Shown piece after piece: positions 60,219 through 64,000 of a DNA stretch of 64,000 nucleotides. The position numbers and the translations under genes are program-made. This DNA comes from an uncultured Roseburia sp. (GTDB lineage Bacteria > Bacillota > Clostridia > Lachnospirales > Lachnospiraceae), in the NCBI GenBank assembly GCA_947642555.1, contig CANRSX010000010.1:57349-121348 (forward strand). Direction: 5' to 3'. The notes below the pieces were generated by a model. It ran no database searches, was not told the DNA's origin, and saw only the letters and a list, made by a program, of their open reading frames with translations. The first letter of the stretch is position 1. Every line of letters begins with the position of its first letter.

Positions 60219-60704
60219 TTATTTCCCATCTATATACTTTTCTTTGATCGGATCCATGATCTTCTCCTTAATATTCTGCTCCAATGCCGCCTGTTCCTCT
60301 TCAGTAGGTAAAAGGTAAATCCCTTCTTCTAAAATATATTCTGCCATCAGCGGAGGCAACTTTTCCATAAATTCCTCATCGTCCAATCCCGCATATTCCC
60401 TATCATCATATACAAAACTCTCTCCTTCTGCATCAAAGTAAATGCAGAAATTGATTTCCATATGATTTGTTTCAATATACAAGTCTCCTATCGCCGACAA
60501 TATATTCTGTATTATAATCCACCGATTCTTCGAATCATCATCCGTACAATACAGATAGATCGTCGGAATCTCCGCCTCCAAATCCACCCGTGCATAATAA
60601 ATCTCATTGAGCTGTTCATATTCGTCCAGATCAATTTTCTTGCCCCCGCATCCGCAGATGCCGATCACCAGTAGCGCCAGCAGCAATACAGATATCTTCC
60701 TCAT
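60219..60704 (-). CDS. family L5 lipoprotein
   Basis: 161-aa lipoprotein with signal MRKISVLLLALLVIGICGCG and an acidic mature domain with no known family (EIPTIYLYCTDDDSKNRW, then YILEEGIYLLPTEEEQAAL). The ATG follows CAGGGAGGGGAAGGA. Directly downstream of the intact type A tape-measure gene and controlled by its own strong promoter. It is the likely cognate partner of that protein. Confidence 0.82.
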   Translation of the reverse strand: MRKISVLLLALLVIGICGCGGKKIDLDEYEQLNEIYYARVDLEAEIPTIYLYCTDDDSKNRWIIIQNILSAIGDLYIETNHMEINFCIYFDAEGESFVYDDREYAGLDDEEFMEKLPPLMAEYILEEGIYLLPTEEEQAALEQNIKEKIMDPIKEKYIDGK

Positions 60705-60743
60705 TCCTTCCCCTCCCTGATTTTGTAATGACGTGTTTCTTAT

Positions 60744-60772
60744 ATTCTATCTTCCCTCGCCACGTATGTCAA
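60744..60772 (-). promoter_or_regulatory. promoter of the L5 lipoprotein
   Basis: Minus strand perfect TTGACA (60767-60772), 17-base spacer, TAGAAT (60744-60749). The best promoter in the array. Confidence 0.85.
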
Positions 60773-60794
60773 CTGCCGCTTACATATTACGAAC

Positions 60795-60835
60795 AAGGCA
60801 GCCTGTGCCGCTCATATTTCGGTACAGACCGCCTT
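60795..60835 (-). terminator. tape-measure type A terminator
   Basis: 15-base stem AAGGCGGTCTGTACC / GGCACAGGCTGCCTT with two wobble pairs, between the tape-measure stop and the lipoprotein promoter. Confidence 0.75.
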
Positions 60836-60849
60836 TACAGCATTTGGGG

Positions 60850-63825
60850 TCAGTCAATCCCGCTGATCCCGACTCTTCCTGTCCTCGCAAAAAATTCCCG
60901 CTGACTTCTCTGATAGGAGGAAAACACATCCGAATCCTGTATCACCGGTTTTTCCCGGATGTCATTCAGAAGCATATTCTGATTTTTCAGAAGTATATTC
61001 TGCTCTTCCAAAAGGCCGTTCTGCCGGATGCATTCTTTCATATATGGCTCCATTCCCAGTTCCAGCTCTGCTCTTACCGGCGCTGTATAAGTATTGGTGA
61101 CAATGTTTGCCGCAGAATAATTGATGGACGGGAATTCCGGCCTTGCGATCTCCACCTCCATCGGCAGCTGTGCAAAGGCTGTAACCCGGTTTCGGAGACG
61201 TGTCATCCAGCCTTCCACGGTTTCCTGCACATCCTCCTCGTTATCCGTGATACCGAGTTCATATCCTTCCGAGAAATCCGTCCCAAGGCCCCGCGTTAAT
61301 TTTGAAGGGGAATGGGACTGCTGTGTCCTCTGAATGGAGAGTGCCCCCATACTGACCAAAGCGGCACAGACATTTGCCACTCTTCCGATTTTGGAATAGA
61401 TTCCGTCCGCAAACCCGTCTCCGAATGCTTCTCCATAAGCAAAGGTCTGAATCGCCCCCATCGCTTTTCCCATTCCTGTTTCAGCTCCTCTGACTATCCA
61501 TCCTCCAGAGTCCTCTGCATGCCCCACTTCCGAATCAATTCCCGCAATCAGTCCGAGATCGGAAAGGTCAATCCCGTATCCTTTCAGCTGCTCAATCAGA
61601 CCATCCTTCTCCTCCTCGGTTGCATATTTAAACTGGTCCAGCAGTGCAATCACATGCCACTTTGTCTCTTCCCCCATCGAATCCAGTGCCGTCAGCAGAC
61701 CCATGCTGACCGGTGCACTTCCAAGCTCATTATACATCGCAATCAGAGGTTCTCTTTCCGCTTCCCCCGCCATGATCATCTGCTGAAGCATTCCGATCGC
61801 AGAATTGTACATTCTTTCCCCGTTTCCCATAAACGATTCCGCACAGACTGTCCCGATTTCCTGAACCCCGACTCCGAAGTTCTCCTTCGTCGCTTCAAGC
61901 TGCTCGTTAAAAATATCCTGATAGTTCTCTTTTAATGTTATTACTAACTGCGGAGATCCGTCAGCAAGTGTTACAAATGATGTTTCAAAAAGGCTTTCCA
62001 CGATATCCGCTGATACCCCGGACGCCATTCCCACCCCGTTGATTCCAAGCTCTGCAAATGCTGTTTCCAGCTCCTGTGATAACGGGTCAATAAAATTTTT
62101 CACATAATTTTCCAGTTCTCCTTTTAAATACTCTCCCTCGCCTCCTTTGTAGAACGATCTTGTCTTTCTGTCCATATCCGCCCATCGTTCCTGGGCTGCT
62201 GTAATCTCATCGTCAATCCGGTCCATGAAATCCACCTGCATGGCGTAGGCGACCGTGGCTCCTTCTGTCCGAACGTCACCCTGCATCAGGCGCATTGCAT
62301 CCCGGATCGCATTCCGTGTCTTCTGAATTTTATTGGCCGATACATAGTCCCCCATGCTTAGCGCCTTATCCAATTCCTCCTGCAGGGAAATTTCCAGTAC
62401 CAGCACAGCTTCTTCTATATCACCGTTTGTATCCTTAATGGCACTGATAAACGGATCAAGAAAATTCTGTAGTTTTCCGATGTTCAGCGTGCTTTCGTCA
62501 AACAGGTCCGTGTAGTCTGTTCCGAGACTGCTCATTTTAAAATGAAAGCTGTCGAGCACTGCCTGCAGATCATCCGTCGTTACCATAAGTTCTGCCATTT
62601 CCTGCTTCAGATCAAGATATCGCGGATTACCCGGATCCATCGTGGCAAGCTCTGCATTTATTTCCTCCTGCCTCTTTAATGTCGCATCATTTACCTGCAG
62701 AATCCCCTGCATTGTCTCCCGGGTATTCACGCCCAGCTGCTGCATATATCCGGACAGGGGCCCGTTTTCCCCGAATGCAGACAATAACGTATTTTCCAGT
62801 GCGGAGAATTTCTCCCTGGCAATGTCTGACAGCGATCCGAACAGTTCGTTAAGCTTCTGTGTCCCCTCCTCAACGGACGTCACTCCGCTTTCCATGGAAA
62901 GCTCGATCTTCTCTATTTCCAGCCATACATCCCGTATGCTGGAATTTGCCGTATCAAGCTCCTTTGACCGGTCCGCAATCGAGGTAAAACTCCCCCCGAT
63001 CTGCTCCATCATCCTGACAAAATTTTCACCCAGTTTTTCAATCGAAATACCGCCCGGATTTTCGAACGCCTCGCGAATATCTTCTCCTGCCCTTTTTGCG
63101 TTCAGCGCATTTAAAACATCGTTTAAACCCATAATCGCGGCACCTGCGGCTACAATCCCGGTTGCCACCAGTCCATACGGAAATGCAAATACGGTGCTGA
63201 ATGCGGCACCTGCGGCCACAACTGCGGCTGTAATCTTTGCGACTGCAACTGCCGCATTCCCAGAACCGGTTGCAATGTCATAAATGGAATCCTTTACTAC
63301 ATTAAACTCTGCAAATACGGCAACACTCCCGATTGCTGCTTTCTGAAATCCATTAAATTCAACACTAACATATTCAAACGCATCAGCGATCCCCTCAAAA
63401 GTATTTTTTCCCAAACGTCCATACTGTACTGCCTCAGATAAAACTGACGAAAACTTTGCCATATCTGTTTTCAACAGTCCGTTTACCTTTTTGAACGTAT
63501 CGGTCACACCTAAGATATCTTTTAATGTTTTGTGATATTCCTGAAGCTTCGATATATCCAGTCTGTTTGATGCAGAAGAAAGACTGCCCATTTCTTCTGC
63601 CAGCTTCCCGATAGATGCTCGTGATGCATCAGCCTGTTCTGTCAGTATCTTTCCTATCTGACTAAAATTATCTGCCATTGTACTGCTTTTTATCGTGCCT
63701 TCCAGCTTCTGCCATTCGCCTGCCACTGACCGGCATAATTTTTCCATTGAGTCATTTAACTGATTCATTTTATCGATATCGTTCTCAGTCACAATCTCAA
63801 TATAATCCTCAACATTCATTGCCAT
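60850..63825 (-). CDS. tape-measure-like protein, type A (intact)
   Basis: 991-aa protein starting MAMNVEDYIEIVTENDIDKM. A hydrophobic region (about residues 185-235, VAVAKITAAVVAAGAAFSTV and following) could span a membrane. Long coiled coils and a C-terminal SHSPSKLTRGLGTDFSEGYE motif follow, then the last 110 residues shared with every fragment. The N-terminal two thirds do not match the type B protein, whereas the C-termini do: type-specific body, constant tail. Preceded by a tail tube copy at the right edge. Confidence 0.75.
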   Translation of the reverse strand: MAMNVEDYIEIVTENDIDKMNQLNDSMEKLCRSVAGEWQKLEGTIKSSTMADNFSQIGKILTEQADASRASIGKLAEEMGSLSSASNRLDISKLQEYHKTLKDILGVTDTFKKVNGLLKTDMAKFSSVLSEAVQYGRLGKNTFEGIADAFEYVSVEFNGFQKAAIGSVAVFAEFNVVKDSIYDIATGSGNAAVAVAKITAAVVAAGAAFSTVFAFPYGLVATGIVAAGAAIMGLNDVLNALNAKRAGEDIREAFENPGGISIEKLGENFVRMMEQIGGSFTSIADRSKELDTANSSIRDVWLEIEKIELSMESGVTSVEEGTQKLNELFGSLSDIAREKFSALENTLLSAFGENGPLSGYMQQLGVNTRETMQGILQVNDATLKRQEEINAELATMDPGNPRYLDLKQEMAELMVTTDDLQAVLDSFHFKMSSLGTDYTDLFDESTLNIGKLQNFLDPFISAIKDTNGDIEEAVLVLEISLQEELDKALSMGDYVSANKIQKTRNAIRDAMRLMQGDVRTEGATVAYAMQVDFMDRIDDEITAAQERWADMDRKTRSFYKGGEGEYLKGELENYVKNFIDPLSQELETAFAELGINGVGMASGVSADIVESLFETSFVTLADGSPQLVITLKENYQDIFNEQLEATKENFGVGVQEIGTVCAESFMGNGERMYNSAIGMLQQMIMAGEAEREPLIAMYNELGSAPVSMGLLTALDSMGEETKWHVIALLDQFKYATEEEKDGLIEQLKGYGIDLSDLGLIAGIDSEVGHAEDSGGWIVRGAETGMGKAMGAIQTFAYGEAFGDGFADGIYSKIGRVANVCAALVSMGALSIQRTQQSHSPSKLTRGLGTDFSEGYELGITDNEEDVQETVEGWMTRLRNRVTAFAQLPMEVEIARPEFPSINYSAANIVTNTYTAPVRAELELGMEPYMKECIRQNGLLEEQNILLKNQNMLLNDIREKPVIQDSDVFSSYQRSQREFFARTGRVGISGID

Positions 63826-63878
63826 TTTTGTTTTCCTCCATTCCTTTTCCTATTTTTCCATAAACTCATGAAGCAGAA

Positions 63879-63909
63879 GAGGACGGCTGGCCCTCACCAT
63901 ACCGTCCTC
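63879..63909 (-). terminator. hairpin between tail tube copy and tape measure A
   Basis: Same eight-base stem as at 56010-56040, showing that the tail tube/tape-measure junction was duplicated with the genes. Confidence 0.65.
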
Positions 63910-63920
63910 CCTGTGTCACT

Positions 63921-64000
63921 TTATTTCTCCGGTGTTACCGGCGCCGCCGGTTTCACTGCGGTGACCGGATCCGGGAGATCCACCAGCGTGTTTGTGATTG
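63921..64000 (-). CDS. second tail tube-like protein, partial (C-terminal end only)
   Basis: The last 25 or so codons, running off the right edge: TNTLVDLPDPVTAVKPAAPV, then TPEK and stop. Differs from the complete copy (56052) by Lys for Asn at the last position and synonymous changes. The identical order tail tube, hairpin, tape measure confirms a second module. Confidence 0.85.
   Translation of the reverse strand, partial: ITNTLVDLPDPVTAVKPAAPVTPEK

Noticed and set aside
43932..64000. CRISPR array suggested by repeated hairpins
   Set aside because: The eight hairpins are spaced by whole genes, not by 30-40-base spacers, and no cas gene is present.
43932..64000. Contact-dependent inhibition or Rhs locus
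   Set aside because: No YD/RHS repeats, pre-toxin motifs or nuclease toxins; the repeated C-termini are conserved, not variable, and match phage tape measures.
1..64000. tRNA or rRNA genes
   Set aside because: No cloverleaf-like or rRNA-like stretch was recognised while reading both strands; short tRNA fragments could still be missed without a search.

Overview
The window looks like a chromosomal segment of a Gram-positive Clostridia, most probably a Lachnospiraceae gut bacterium. The evidence is the Firmicutes-type yaaR-holB-ricT-methyltransferase block, GGAGG-type ribosome binding sites, a YesM/AraC-type sugar regulator pair, a BceRSAB-type module, a yybP-ykoY riboswitch in front of mntP, and small families typical of that group (DUF951, DUF4869, DUF6056). 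No rRNA, tRNA or CRISPR array was seen.

Layout. 0-5.4 kb: guanylate-kinase-like protein, yaaR, holB, ricT, an NPPY methyltransferase, lgt and three small coupled unknown genes. 5.4-18 kb: carbohydrate locus with a YesM-like kinase and AraC-type regulator on the minus strand, and on the plus strand a CUT2-type ABC operon (ATPase, permease, lipoprotein, permease), an acetyltransferase and a large GH106-like alpha-L-rhamnosidase. A rhamnosylated glycan or glycoside is the likely substrate. 18-20 kb: a zinc-finger/SocA-like antitoxin gene beside decayed fragments, then DUF951. 20-27 kb: Na/Pi cotransporter, SWIM/SNF2 helicase, Mn riboswitch plus mntP, and a Ca/Na antiporter. 27-43.6 kb: a double-TIR/TPR protein, zinc-ribbon protein, DUF6056 membrane protein, an ATPase/DUF4869 pair, a TetR/old-yellow-enzyme pair, pullulanase, an AAA/DUF4143 ATPase and a Bce-like module.

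43.6-43.9 kb holds what looks like a complete convergent type I toxin-antitoxin locus: a 32-residue Fst-like peptide gene, an antisense RNA promoter, a shared perfect-stem terminator and a direct repeat that makes the RNA complementary to the toxin start region.

43.9-64 kb is the most unusual region. It is an array, nearly all on the minus strand, of phage-tail-derived genes (tail chaperone with a probable -1 frameshift, tail tube protein, two complete tape-measure-like proteins, a second tail tube copy at the right edge). These alternate with six or more families of small secreted lipoproteins and with at least five extra 3' fragments of the tape-measure genes. Eight lipoprotein genes are followed by the same hairpin, and most have their own near-consensus promoter. 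The layout resembles an effector/immunity cassette array in which tape-measure C-termini and lipoproteins are duplicated together. By analogy with phage TP-J34 Ltp, a lipoprotein known to bind a tape measure protein and block DNA injection, the lipoproteins could be immunity or superinfection-exclusion factors. That function is inference; the array architecture is read directly from the sequence.
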